Below are positions 23,783 through 32,654 of a DNA stretch of 64,000 nucleotides, in pieces; position 1 is the first letter of the stretch, and the number at the start of each line of letters is the position of its first letter. Source of the stretch: Myxococcales bacterium (GTDB lineage: Bacteria > Myxococcota_A > Polyangia > Polyangiales > Ga0077539); NCBI GenBank assembly GCA_030652255.1, contig JAUSAZ010000107.1, forward strand, positions 33,133 through 97,132. Direction: 5' to 3'. Position numbers and translations under genes: made by a program. The notes beneath the pieces were generated by a model. It ran no database searches, was not told the origin of the DNA, and saw nothing but the letters and a program-made list of their open reading frames with translations.

Positions 23783-25978
23783 ATGCCGAAGCCGCTCGCC
23801 CACGTCACCATCGCGCTCCGACGGGTGCTCGGGTTCACCCCGGCGATGCTCACCGGAACCACCGACGCGTACCTGCTGCTCCGCGTCGACACCCGATGGG
23901 CCGGGCGCACCGCGACGATCGCCCCCGGCGCCACGGAGCTCGCCCTCGGGGGCGCGACGGAGTTCACCTTCGAGGTCACCCGCGGCGGACCCACCGACAT
24001 CACCGTGCAGGCCGTGCTCTACGACGACCGCGGCGACACCCACGCCCGCCTGCGGGACGTCTCCGCCACCGTGGACTTCCCCTGGGCCGACGGCACCCGC
24101 GTGCTCGGGCCCGCCGGCGGGCTCCAGGTGGAGTGCGTCGTCACCACGAAGCTCTACCCCTCGCGCTCGCCGCCGAAGGTGCCGCGCGGCTCGGCGGGCG
24201 TGAAGAGCGGCGCCGTCCTGGTGCTGCCGCACACGCTCCACGTCGAGCTCACCGAGGTGCTCGGGCTCTACCAGCCGGTCACCCCGTCGCCCGCGAGCAA
24301 CCAGCGCGCCGCCATGGCCGTCCCGGGCTACACCAGCGGCGACCACCGCGGGCGCATCTTCCTCAACGCCGACCTCACCGGCGCCTTCAAGAAGGACTCC
24401 CAGCTCATCCAGCTCACGGCCACCGTGACCGCCGAGGGCGGTCCCATCCCCCCGGGCGCGAAGCTCCTGTGGACGGTGTTCGAGCCCGACAACCCGGCCA
24501 ACACCTGGATGCGCCCCGACGCCGCGATGACCCCCAACGTGCACCGCCAGTGGGGCCCGCTGCTCGACGCGGGCGACTACGCGGGGAGCAGCGTGAAGCG
24601 CGCCACCGGCCCGTCGGGCAACGACGCCGAAGGCACCTTCGACCACGACCCCGTCTGGGAGCAGGTGGGCCCCTACGCCCTCGACGCGCGCAACCCGTCG
24701 GTCGCCGCGACGGACATCGTCGGCGGCAAGAGCGCCGTCACCCTGCACTGCCGCAACGAGGGCGGCGAGCGCTTCATGGTCACCGCCGACATCGAGAACC
24801 CCGCGCCCGCGCAGGCCTTCGCCGCGCGCACCGGCGTGATGACCATGTGGAAGCGCGTCGACCTGCGCTACCTCCGCATGGACGGCGCCGTCGACCTGCC
24901 CGTCGACCGCATCCCCCCGGCGCTCGAGCCCGCGTGCGTGCAGCTCGACGTGGCGCCGATGGCGGCGACGAAGAAGTCACCGCAGCACCTCGCGAAGAGC
25001 CCGAAGACCTACCACGACGAGGTGGGGCCCTACGTCGAGTCGGAGTTCGCCGAGAAGGGCAAGGGGGGGTGGTTCTGCCTCATCGCCGCCAAGGAGCCCT
25101 ACAAGCTCAAGGACGTGCCCGGCGCCAAGAAGCCGCCGCCCCTCTACGAGGGCCCCGCGAGCATCGTGCACGACGCCAGCATCAACGAAGACCTGGTCGA
25201 GATCGCCGTCACCGCGGCGATGGACACGGCCACGCGCACGGCGCTGCGCACCAACGTGCAGTCACTGGAGTTCGCGTGGGAGGACCCCCCGGGCACCGCC
25301 CGCACGGTGCTCTTCGACGTGTACTCCGCCAAGCGCCTCACGGGGCCGCCCGACCGCATCCAGCTGCGGCTCTACGAGAACGACGTCACGCCGGAGTTCG
25401 AGCCCAACGACGGCTCCATCGCGGCGGCCTACAAGTCACAGATCTCGTACTACCCGCAGGGCAGGGTCGAGGGCGGCGCCTGGCACGCGGGCGGGTACCG
25501 CATCCCGAACACCGCGAAGGTGAAGGTGTTCTCCGCCGAGGGGTCGGCCTACGTCGCGGGGACAAGCCCCTCCCTCAACGCCAAGGGCCCCGACGGCAAG
25601 GTGATCAACGGGAGCAACGGCAAGCCCGCGGACTACTTCGCCGGGCGCACCATCGTCTTCACGCAGCACCGCAAGCTCTACGACCCGAACGCGACGCCTC
25701 CGGGGCCGCGCGCAGGGTCGGGCGACAAGCTGCTCATGATCATCATCCACGAGCTCGCGCACGCCTTCGGCAACCCCCACAAGTGCGGCAACTTCGACTT
25801 CCTCGTCCCCCGGACGAAGACCTGCTGCATGAACTACTACAACACCTGGGTCACCGCCCCGGACCACTCCCTCATCGCGGGCTTCGACAACATCATGGGC
25901 TTCGAGCTCTGCGGCCGGCACATCTGGTCGATCCGCCGCACGCACCTCGAAGACAACCCCGCCCTGGGGTGGAAGTGA
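23783..25978 (+). CDS. Putative zinc metalloprotease with N-terminal beta domains
   Basis: This 731-residue protein has no signal peptide. The first half consists of beta-rich segments (for example LLRVDTRWAGRTATI and LTATVTAEGGPIPPGAKLLW, the latter Ig-like). Near the C-terminus is an HExxH zincin motif, IIHELAHAFGNPHKCG, followed by a Cys-rich TCCMNYYN that could form the Met-turn region. The catalytic domain thus seems to be C-terminal, after about 640 residues. Large cytoplasm-synthesised zincins of this shape are seen among contractile-secretion effectors; the LysM and transthyretin-like genes 4 kb away fit that idea, but there is no direct proof. It is the first gene of a pair. Confidence 0.7.
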   Translation: MPKPLAHVTIALRRVLGFTPAMLTGTTDAYLLLRVDTRWAGRTATIAPGATELALGGATEFTFEVTRGGPTDITVQAVLYDDRGDTHARLRDVSATVDFPWADGTRVLGPAGGLQVECVVTTKLYPSRSPPKVPRGSAGVKSGAVLVLPHTLHVELTEVLGLYQPVTPSPASNQRAAMAVPGYTSGDHRGRIFLNADLTGAFKKDSQLIQLTATVTAEGGPIPPGAKLLWTVFEPDNPANTWMRPDAAMTPNVHRQWGPLLDAGDYAGSSVKRATGPSGNDAEGTFDHDPVWEQVGPYALDARNPSVAATDIVGGKSAVTLHCRNEGGERFMVTADIENPAPAQAFAARTGVMTMWKRVDLRYLRMDGAVDLPVDRIPPALEPACVQLDVAPMAATKKSPQHLAKSPKTYHDEVGPYVESEFAEKGKGGWFCLIAAKEPYKLKDVPGAKKPPPLYEGPASIVHDASINEDLVEIAVTAAMDTATRTALRTNVQSLEFAWEDPPGTARTVLFDVYSAKRLTGPPDRIQLRLYENDVTPEFEPNDGSIAAAYKSQISYYPQGRVEGGAWHAGGYRIPNTAKVKVFSAEGSAYVAGTSPSLNAKGPDGKVINGSNGKPADYFAGRTIVFTQHRKLYDPNATPPGPRAGSGDKLLMIIIHELAHAFGNPHKCGNFDFLVPRTKTCCMNYYNTWVTAPDHSLIAGFDNIMGFELCGRHIWSIRRTHLEDNPALGWK

Positions 25979-25979
25979 C

Positions 25980-26792
25980 ATGAGCGCCGAAGACCTCCTC
26001 GCGCCGCTGGTCATCGACACCGAGGACGCCTATCCCCTGGGCGCCCCGGTGCACGTCGGCGTCACCCTCTCCCTCACCACGGCCGAGGCCATGGTGTGGA
26101 TCCCCCCCACGGACCCGCTGCTCGCCCAGGAGCCCATCGAGCTCGGGCTGAGCTCCCTCGACGACGGCCGGGTGGTGTTCCCGCTCGCCCCCTTCAGCCC
26201 GCGGCCGCGCCACGACGACGCCCTCGCCCTCGCCCTCACCGGCGATCGCCCCCTGCGCGTCCTCGTCGACCTGTCCCCGTGGCTCCCCGACGACCTCGCG
26301 CCCGGCTCGTACCGCGCCACGCTCCGCTACCACTGCCTCCGCGAGGAGGCCCTGAGCCCCCCCTTCGCGCTGCACCTGCGCGCCCCGCACGCCGGCGACC
26401 GCACCTTCCTCGCCGAGCTCACGCCCCCGAAGCACCCCGAGCAGTCGTGGGGGCAATGGACCCTCTCGCCCCCCTCGCCGCGCCCGCCCGAGCTCGACGC
26501 CCTCTTCCGCGACGACCCGGTGCGCTTCAACCGCGCGCTGCGCCACCTGCTGGTCGAGGCCGCGCGGCTCGACACCTTCAACCTCTCCCTCCTCGATCGG
26601 CTCACGGGCGTGTACGCCCTCGACGGGGCGCTGCTCCAGGTCGAGCTGCTGCGGATGCGCGGCGAGCTCGCGGCGGCCGAGGCCCTGGCCGACCGCGTGC
26701 GCGCCGATCACCCCGGCGGCGCCGCGGCCCTCGACGCACTCGACCGCGACGAGGGCACCATCGCCACGATGCGCGGCGCGCAGCTCGGCTGA
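25980..26792 (+). CDS. Unknown protein paired with the zinc protease
   Basis: This 270-residue protein starts 1 bp after the protease stop (TGACATGA) and is surely co-translated. The first half is beta-rich and hydrophilic (PLGAPVHVGVTLSL, SYRATLRYHC). The last third is alpha-helical with a repeat-like RFNRALRHLLVEAARL and LLQVELLRMRGELAAAEALADR, resembling a tetratricopeptide helix pair. No signal peptide, no catalytic motif and no family I recognise. It may be a chaperone, inhibitor or immunity partner of the protease; this is inference from coupling. Confidence 0.7.
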   Translation: MSAEDLLAPLVIDTEDAYPLGAPVHVGVTLSLTTAEAMVWIPPTDPLLAQEPIELGLSSLDDGRVVFPLAPFSPRPRHDDALALALTGDRPLRVLVDLSPWLPDDLAPGSYRATLRYHCLREEALSPPFALHLRAPHAGDRTFLAELTPPKHPEQSWGQWTLSPPSPRPPELDALFRDDPVRFNRALRHLLVEAARLDTFNLSLLDRLTGVYALDGALLQVELLRMRGELAAAEALADRVRADHPGGAAALDALDRDEGTIATMRGAQLG

Positions 26793-26840
26793 GTTGCCTC
26801 CCGCGCAACCCCGTGTTGCCGGGTGCCCCGATTGTGCAAC
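26793..26840. promoter_or_regulatory. Four alternating GTTGC/GCAAC half-sites before the pirin gene
   Basis: GTTGC occurs at 26793-26797 and 26815-26819, and its complement GCAAC at 26805-26809 and 26836-26840. They form two inverted repeats with spacers of 7 and 16 bases, just downstream of one stop codon and 29 bp before the pirin ATG. This could be an operator. The first pair could also act as a weak hairpin after the upstream gene. Confidence 0.35.
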
Positions 26841-26868
26841 CCTGGCGCGGCCGTATCATCGTGCCGTG

Positions 26869-27990
26869 ATGAATCGTCGAACCCTCCTCGGGGCGATCGC
26901 GTCGGCGCCGGTGGTCGCAGCCTGCGACCGCACGCCGCAGGCGCTGATCGTCCCGCGAGAAACGAGGCTCCCCATGACCGAGAACGTCGTCCGCAACGTC
27001 GAGCCCCTGGGCTTCCCGTGGCGCACCCCCGACCCCTTCCTCTTCTGCGTCCACCACGACGACGCGTACCCCGCGGGCAACGCCGCCCTCGGGCCCGCGG
27101 TCTCCCTCGCGGGCCGCAACATCGGCAGCGATTTCGCCAACCGCGACGGCTGGAACATGTACCACGGCGACGTGGTGCCCGGCTTCCCGCAGCACCCGCA
27201 CCGCGGCTTCGAGACCGTCACCGTCGTGCGCCAGGGGCTCATCGACCACTCCGACTCCCTCGGCGCGACGGCGCGCTACGGCGGCGGCGACACCCAGTGG
27301 CTCACCGCGGGGCGGGGCATCGTGCACGCGGAGATGTTCCCGCTGTTGTCGCGCGAGTCGCGCAACCCCGCCGAGCTCTTCCAGATCTGGCTCAACCTCC
27401 CGGCGGCCGACAAGATGGTGGAGCCCCACTTCACGATGCTCTGGCGCGACAGCATCCCGAGGCACACCGCTCTCGACGACAACGGCAAGACCACCGAGGT
27501 CACCGTCGTCGCGGGCAGCTACGGCGACCGCCGCGCCCCGGCGCCGCCGCCCCACTCGTGGGCCCACCGCCCCGAGACCGAGGTCGCCATCTGGACCCTG
27601 AAGCTCGCGCCCGGCGCCCGCTTCACGCTCCCGCAGGTGCGGCGCGGCACCAACCGCACGCTCTACTTCTTCCGCGGCACCGGCCTGCGCGTGGGCGACC
27701 GCGACGTCGCCGCGCGCCACCTCGTCGAGCTGCGCGAGTCGCTCCCCGCGACCCTCGTCAACGGCCCCGACGAGTCCGAGGTGCTGCTGCTACAGGGCAA
27801 GGCCATCGGCGAGCCCGTCGCCCAGCACGGACCCTTCGTGATGAACACCCGCGCGGAGATCCAGCAGGCCTTCTCGGACTACCAGCGCACCCGCTTCGGC
27901 GGATGGCCCTGGCCCAGCGACGGCCCGGTGCACGGCCCCACCGGCGAGCGCTTCGCCCGCCACGCTGACGGCCGCATCGAGCGCGCCTGA
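26869..27990 (+). CDS. Pirin-family cupin with a Tat-like lipoprotein signal
   Basis: This 373-residue protein has the pirin metal-binding core HPHRGFETVTV, then IDHSDSLG, GDTQWLTAGRGIVHAEM, giving the usual three His and one Glu. A C-terminal cupin follows. Pirins are iron proteins with quercetinase or regulatory roles and are normally cytoplasmic. Here the ATG at 26869 encodes MNRRTLLGAIASAPVVAAC, a twin-arginine n-region followed by a hydrophobic stretch and a lipobox-like AAC, which predicts export of a folded metalloprotein and lipid anchoring. A Met at 26974 would give a cytoplasmic form without the signal. Confidence 0.85.
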   Translation: MNRRTLLGAIASAPVVAACDRTPQALIVPRETRLPMTENVVRNVEPLGFPWRTPDPFLFCVHHDDAYPAGNAALGPAVSLAGRNIGSDFANRDGWNMYHGDVVPGFPQHPHRGFETVTVVRQGLIDHSDSLGATARYGGGDTQWLTAGRGIVHAEMFPLLSRESRNPAELFQIWLNLPAADKMVEPHFTMLWRDSIPRHTALDDNGKTTEVTVVAGSYGDRRAPAPPPHSWAHRPETEVAIWTLKLAPGARFTLPQVRRGTNRTLYFFRGTGLRVGDRDVAARHLVELRESLPATLVNGPDESEVLLLQGKAIGEPVAQHGPFVMNTRAEIQQAFSDYQRTRFGGWPWPSDGPVHGPTGERFARHADGRIERA

Positions 27991-28115
27991 GAAGGTCAGC
28001 ACAGACCTGCTGCGCCCCCGGATCCAGCGGTCGGGCGCGCTCGAAATACCCCGCGTATGTCTCGCGCGCCCTCCCTCGTCTCCGGGTGCTCGCGACGGTC
28101 TGTGCTGACCTTCTC
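27989..28115. repeat. 127-bp element with perfect 19-bp terminal inverted repeats
   Basis: Bases 27989-28007 (gagaaggtcagcacagacc) are the exact reverse complement of 28097-28115, with an 89-bp spacer. The element exactly fills the gap between two convergent genes: the left arm overlaps the pirin stop codon, and the right arm ends 4 bp before the kinase stop. It could be a bidirectional termination or mRNA-pairing structure, or a small MITE-like insertion. Confidence 0.85.
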
Positions 28116-28119
28116 GCTG

Positions 28120-29883
28120 TCAGCCCGTCCCGTCCTTCGGCTCCTTGGCGGCGTCGATGGCCTCGCGCACCTTGCGGGTGAGCGACACCGACGTGATGGG
28201 CTTCTGCAGGTACGACACCTCCGCGTCGGGCAGCCCGTGCCGGGTCAGGATGTCGTCGGTGTAGCCTGACATGCACACGATGGCCGTCTCGGGCCGCGTG
28301 GGCGCCAGGTGCCGCGCCAGCTCCGGGCCGCTCATCCGCGGCATCACCACGTCCGTGAGCAGCAGGTCGATCGGCCCGGCGAAGCCCTCGCTCTGGCGCA
28401 GGGCGTCCTCGCCGTCGCGGGCCACCAGCACGCGGTAGCCCGCGCGCCGCAGGATCGCGTGCACCACGTCGCGCACCTGCGCCTCGTCCTCCACCAGCAG
28501 GATCGTCTCGCTGCCCTCCAGGCTGGTCGCCGTCGGCGTCACGGCCGCCCCGTCGGCGTCCGCCTCGACGCGCGGGAGGTACACCGTGAAGGTCGTGCCG
28601 CGCCCGGGCTCGCTCTGCACCCAGATGCTGCCGCCGCTCTGGCGCAGGATGCCGAACACCGTCGACAGCCCGAGGCCCGTCCCCTTGCCCCGCTCCTTCG
28701 TGGTGAAGAAGGGCTCGAAGATCCGCGACTGGGTGAGCTTGTCCATCCCGACCCCGGTGTCCGTCACCGTCAGCATGACGTACGGACCCACCACCGCGCC
28801 GAGGTGCGCGCTCGCGTACTGCTCGTCGAGCACCACGTTGCGCGTCTCGATGGTCAGCCTGCCCCCCGTCGGCATCGCGTCGCGCGCGTTGACCACCAGG
28901 TTCAGGATCACCTGCTGGAGGTTGCCCGGGTCGGCCCGCACCAGCCCGAGCGCCGGGGAGAGCGCGGTCACCAGCTCGACGTCCGCGCCCAGCAGCCGCG
29001 TCAGCATCCGCTCGGTCTTCGCCAGCAGCTCGTTGAGGTCGACCGCCCGCTGCTCGGTCATCTCGTGCCGGCTGAACAACAACAGCTGTCGGGTCAGCTC
29101 CGCGGCGCGCGCCCCCGCCGCCCGGATCTCCTGGAGGTTGTCGTGCAGGGGCGTGCCCGGCTCGAGCTCGTCCACCGTGAGGTCGGCGTACCCGAGCATC
29201 ACCGACAGGATGTTGTTGAAGTCGTGCGCCACGCCGCCCGCGAGGCGACCGACGGCCTCCATCTTCTGCGCCTGCCGCAGCTGCGCCTCGAGATCCGTGC
29301 GCGCCGTGACGTCGACCACCACCGCCATGCGCACCGCCGCGCCGTTGAGGGTCAGCGAACGGGCGACGATCTCCACCTGGAGCGCCGACCCGTCGCTTCG
29401 GGCGTGCGAGGCCGCGCCCCGCCACTCCTCCGGCGTCGCCGCCCGCAGGGCCCGGGCCGCCGTCGCGCGCTCGGCCGGCGCCCACAGGTCGGCCGCGGAG
29501 AGCTGGAGCAGCGCCTCCCGGGGGTAGTCATAGAGCAGCACCGCCGCGTCGTTGGCGCTGACGATGCGCAGCGTGGCGGCGTCGAAGGCGAGCACCGGCA
29601 CCGGGCTCGCGTCGCAGAGGAGCCGCTGGGCGGCCTCGGACTCCCGCAGCGCCGCCTCGGCGCGCTCTCGCTCGGCCACGTCGCGCACGAGGTCGTCGTA
29701 GAGCGCACGCAGCTCGGCCGAGGAGATGCTCAGCGAGCGCTCCATCATGTAACGCTCGCGGTCGAAGTCGCCGTACGACTCGCTCACGCGCTCGATGAGG
29801 CTGAGCCACGCGCTCGGGTCGGCCGGCGGAGCGTCGAGGCCGAGTCCGAGGCGACGGAGCTGGCGGGCGAGGAGCGGGTGCAC
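28120..29883 (-). CDS. PAS-containing hybrid histidine kinase with C-terminal receiver
   Basis: This 587-residue cytoplasmic protein has an N-terminal helical segment, a coiled coil (DVAERERAEAALRESEAAQR), one PAS domain (VPVLAFDAATLRIVSANDAA), a dimerisation domain with GGVAHDFNNILSVMLGY (His acceptor), an ATPase domain (N box LNLVVNARDAM, G boxes DTGVGM and GKGTGLGLS), and a receiver domain with the LLTDVVMPRMSG Asp. This is the soluble NtrB-like hybrid layout. The GTG start at 29883 lies 6 bp after the stop of the FIST-domain gene, so it is co-transcribed with it. FIST proteins are small-ligand sensors, so the pair is probably a split receptor and kinase. Confidence 0.9.
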   Translation of the reverse strand: MHPLLARQLRRLGLGLDAPPADPSAWLSLIERVSESYGDFDRERYMMERSLSISSAELRALYDDLVRDVAERERAEAALRESEAAQRLLCDASPVPVLAFDAATLRIVSANDAAVLLYDYPREALLQLSAADLWAPAERATAARALRAATPEEWRGAASHARSDGSALQVEIVARSLTLNGAAVRMAVVVDVTARTDLEAQLRQAQKMEAVGRLAGGVAHDFNNILSVMLGYADLTVDELEPGTPLHDNLQEIRAAGARAAELTRQLLLFSRHEMTEQRAVDLNELLAKTERMLTRLLGADVELVTALSPALGLVRADPGNLQQVILNLVVNARDAMPTGGRLTIETRNVVLDEQYASAHLGAVVGPYVMLTVTDTGVGMDKLTQSRIFEPFFTTKERGKGTGLGLSTVFGILRQSGGSIWVQSEPGRGTTFTVYLPRVEADADGAAVTPTATSLEGSETILLVEDEAQVRDVVHAILRRAGYRVLVARDGEDALRQSEGFAGPIDLLLTDVVMPRMSGPELARHLAPTRPETAIVCMSGYTDDILTRHGLPDAEVSYLQKPITSVSLTRKVREAIDAAKEPKDGTG

Positions 29884-29889
29884 CCGACG

Positions 29890-31029
29890 TCACTCTTCCC
29901 AGATGGTGGTGAGGGCCATGGTCTGGTTGTACAGCTCACAGCGCCCCGCCGCGTAGGGAGAGATTTCGCCGTACGAGTAGAAGCCGACCTGCCGGGTGCC
30001 GGCCGGGAAGGCCTCCAGGGTCGCCTCGGACTCCTCCTCGACGCGCTGCCCCAGCACCAGCCGGCGGCCGACGCAGCTGATGGCGATGGAGAGCGCCTCG
30101 CCCGCGGGGACGCCCGCCCCGAGGGCCAGGAGCGCTGCGTCCGAGGCGCCCTGCACGAGGCGGTCGAGGTTGGCCCGCATGAGCTGCGCGCGGAAGCCCT
30201 GCGGCACGTCGCCAGCGAAGGTCATCGACTGGGCCGCGTGGTCGATGTCGAGGATGGTGCGCACCAGTCGGCGCCCCCCCGGGGCCGGGTCGCGCACCAG
30301 AAGGGGGAAGAGCAGCGCCGCCGCCGGGAGGCCCGCGGAGAGCTCGCCGAGGTAGGTCTCGTAGAGCTCGAGCGCGGGCCGGCCGTCGAGCTCGTAGAGC
30401 ACGTTGCCGGCGGAGCGCGTCACGACCCGCTCGGGGCCGAAGACGTCCCAGCCCCCTTTGGCGCCGTGGCCCACGCGCACCGCGTCGCCGTAGAGCCCGA
30501 CGGCCGTGATGAAGCCCGCGCGGGGCGCGGCGTCGACGAGGGTCCAGGTGCGCTGGAAGCGATCACCGTCGCCCGCGAGGCCGCCGGTCACCACCACCGC
30601 CGGGTCGAGCGCGGACCCGAGGCCGCGCACCACGTCGCTCCCGTTGATGTCCCGGCCGTCGCAGAGGGCGATCACCGCGCGCAGCCCGGGGTCGCCCAGC
30701 GCGTGGGCCACCTGGCGGGCGGCCGCGAAGCCGTCGCCGCCAGGGCCGACCGGCGCCAGCGCCGTGCGCAGGGCGGTGCGCTCGAAGGCCATCACCGCCA
30801 CTGCGATGGAGTCGTCGAGGACCCGGGTGCCGTGCACCTCCCCGGCGGTGGAGCACCCCAGGACGTGAGAGCGGGGATAGGCCTCCGCGAGCTGTCGCCA
30901 CAGCGCGGGCTCGGCCTCGAAGGAGGGCGCCGCGAAGGCGAGCACGAGCGTGCCGGGCGAGTCCCACGGGGGAAGGGTCGGCGCAGTCCATCCGCCATCA
31001 CGGTGGTACGAGAGGGTCTGGAGCCTCAT
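29890..31029 (-). CDS. FIST-domain ligand-sensing protein (FIST N plus FIST C)
   Basis: This 379-residue protein has the FIST N region (LVLAFAAPSF, HVLGCSTAGEV, then VVVTGGLAGDGDRF) and FIST C (GYSYGEISP-like FYSYGEISPYAAGRCELYNQT). FIST domains are predicted to bind small molecules such as amino acids and usually sit next to signalling proteins. An ATG at 31029 follows AGGGAAG; an upstream in-frame start at 31119 would add 30 residues without homology. It is soluble with no signal peptide. It is the first gene of a two-gene operon with the hybrid kinase, which supports a sensory role. Confidence 0.88.
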   Translation of the reverse strand: MRLQTLSYHRDGGWTAPTLPPWDSPGTLVLAFAAPSFEAEPALWRQLAEAYPRSHVLGCSTAGEVHGTRVLDDSIAVAVMAFERTALRTALAPVGPGGDGFAAARQVAHALGDPGLRAVIALCDGRDINGSDVVRGLGSALDPAVVVTGGLAGDGDRFQRTWTLVDAAPRAGFITAVGLYGDAVRVGHGAKGGWDVFGPERVVTRSAGNVLYELDGRPALELYETYLGELSAGLPAAALLFPLLVRDPAPGGRRLVRTILDIDHAAQSMTFAGDVPQGFRAQLMRANLDRLVQGASDAALLALGAGVPAGEALSIAISCVGRRLVLGQRVEEESEATLEAFPAGTRQVGFYSYGEISPYAAGRCELYNQTMALTTIWEE

Positions 31030-31260
31030 GTGGGTGCAACTTCCCTGGCGCCGCGCGGTTGCGGTGTCGACTCCAACGGACACTGGATCGTGCGTGATCC
31101 CGTCTGAGGTGCTCATCACCGAGCAGCGCTGTCCTCTCTATCGACGTCCCCCGGGGCATCCATGAGTGCGCCCCGTGGGAATGTGTCGCGACCACCCCCC
31201 CTCCGCCCTGCGGATGACGCGCCTTGAGCGGGGGTTGCGATGTGTTCATCCTCGGGCGCG

Positions 31261-32559
31261 ATGAAGCGCCACCTCGCCCCGTTGCTGCTCTGTCTGCCGC
31301 TCGCAGCGGGCTGTGGCTCCAGCGGCCCCGCCGACGCCCCGACGGACGACGCCTCCGTCGGCCCCGACGACGCCTCCGTCGGCCCCGCCGACGCGATCGG
31401 CCTCGACACCCCGACACCGCCCATCGATGTCCCGATCGCTCCACCGCCCATCGATGTGCCGATCGCTCCTCCGCCAACCGATGTGCCGATCGCTCCACCG
31501 CCCGTCGATGTCCCGGTGATGCCTCCACCGCCGCCCGTGATGACCTGCATCGCGACGGGCCTGCGCGGCGAGGCCGGGGGCGCCTGCGCCGGCATCGACC
31601 AGGCATACAGCGCCCGCGGCATCAACGCGGGCTACTACCCCTTCCGCGTGCTGCGCCCGATCGTGCAGTTCTCGGGCGACCACGACGGCGACGGTCGCAC
31701 CGTGTTCAGCGCCGGGTCGAGCCGACGCGGCGTGGTGCTCCAGGTCATCCCCGCGGGCGTCTACGTCGGCCTCTCCACCATCCCGGGCAACTACGACCCG
31801 CCCACGGGCTGCGAGGTCGACACCTGCGGCAACCCCTCCCGCGCCGCGTGCGGCGACAGCTCCCCCCCGCTGCGCGCTCCGGTCGCGGGCTTCTACTGGG
31901 GCTACGCCTACCAGGGCGCGAGCCACATGCAGGGCTGGATCAACGTGCCCAGCGGGGCGCTGGAGTTCGCCGGCTACGACCCCAACCACCCCTGCGCGCT
32001 CGGCCCCGCGGGGGCGGACTACGAGGTACACGCGGTGTGCGGGCGGGCCACGGCGTGCCGCGGCGGCAACCGAACCTGCGGCGCGGCCAACCGCTGCAAC
32101 GAGGGCGCCGACGACTGCGGCCGCACCCAGTGCGGGGCCATGAGCGGGGGGCCGCTGACCCCGAGCGCGTGGCGTCGGACGGTCACCCTCCCGCGCGGCC
32201 ACCGGTGCACCGAGCGCGACCCGCCCAACCCCGCGGTGCGCTGCCTGGAGAACGGCCGCGACCGGGATTTCTTCTTCGTGTACCCCTTCGGCGCCTACCT
32301 CTACTGGGCGCAGAACAGCACCACCCGCGCGTGGATCCACTACGGCGACCGGGTGCAGGTGTACTTCCACAACCGCGACGCCCAGGGGGTGCTCTGGGAC
32401 TTCGTCGAGGTGCTCTCCTCCGGCGCCCCGACGCTCACCCCCGCGAGCGACGGCGCAGGCAGCGGCGGCGGGTGCTCCGACAGCCGCCCGGAGAACTGCC
32501 ACCCCTGCCGTAACGGCGGCACCTGCGGCTGGGTGCAGGACGTCTTCCTCGGCGGCTGA
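31261..32559 (+). CDS. Secreted lipoprotein with Pro/Asp stalk and Cys-rich domain
   Basis: This 432-residue protein has a lipoprotein signal (LCLPLAAGC) and a low-complexity linker with four copies of a unit such as PIDVPIAPP, encoded by near-identical 24-27-bp repeats (31420-31525). The mature domain is Trp/Tyr- and Cys-rich (18 or so Cys), with GCEVDTCGNP, NRTCGAANRC and a C-terminal CHPCRNGGTCGW that resembles an EGF-like end. No enzyme motif is evident; it is probably a disulphide-stabilised surface domain. The ATG at 31261 is chosen for the signal peptide. An in-frame start at 31240 adds only seven residues. Confidence 0.8.
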   Translation: MKRHLAPLLLCLPLAAGCGSSGPADAPTDDASVGPDDASVGPADAIGLDTPTPPIDVPIAPPPIDVPIAPPPTDVPIAPPPVDVPVMPPPPPVMTCIATGLRGEAGGACAGIDQAYSARGINAGYYPFRVLRPIVQFSGDHDGDGRTVFSAGSSRRGVVLQVIPAGVYVGLSTIPGNYDPPTGCEVDTCGNPSRAACGDSSPPLRAPVAGFYWGYAYQGASHMQGWINVPSGALEFAGYDPNHPCALGPAGADYEVHAVCGRATACRGGNRTCGAANRCNEGADDCGRTQCGAMSGGPLTPSAWRRTVTLPRGHRCTERDPPNPAVRCLENGRDRDFFFVYPFGAYLYWAQNSTTRAWIHYGDRVQVYFHNRDAQGVLWDFVEVLSSGAPTLTPASDGAGSGGGCSDSRPENCHPCRNGGTCGWVQDVFLGG

Positions 32560-32654
32560 CACCGCCCCCTCGACTGGGCCACTCTCTCCCGCGTCCCGTA
32601 GGCCCTCGTCGCCGTACTCCAACGATCCTCCACGAAGCCCCCCCCCCTACAGCC

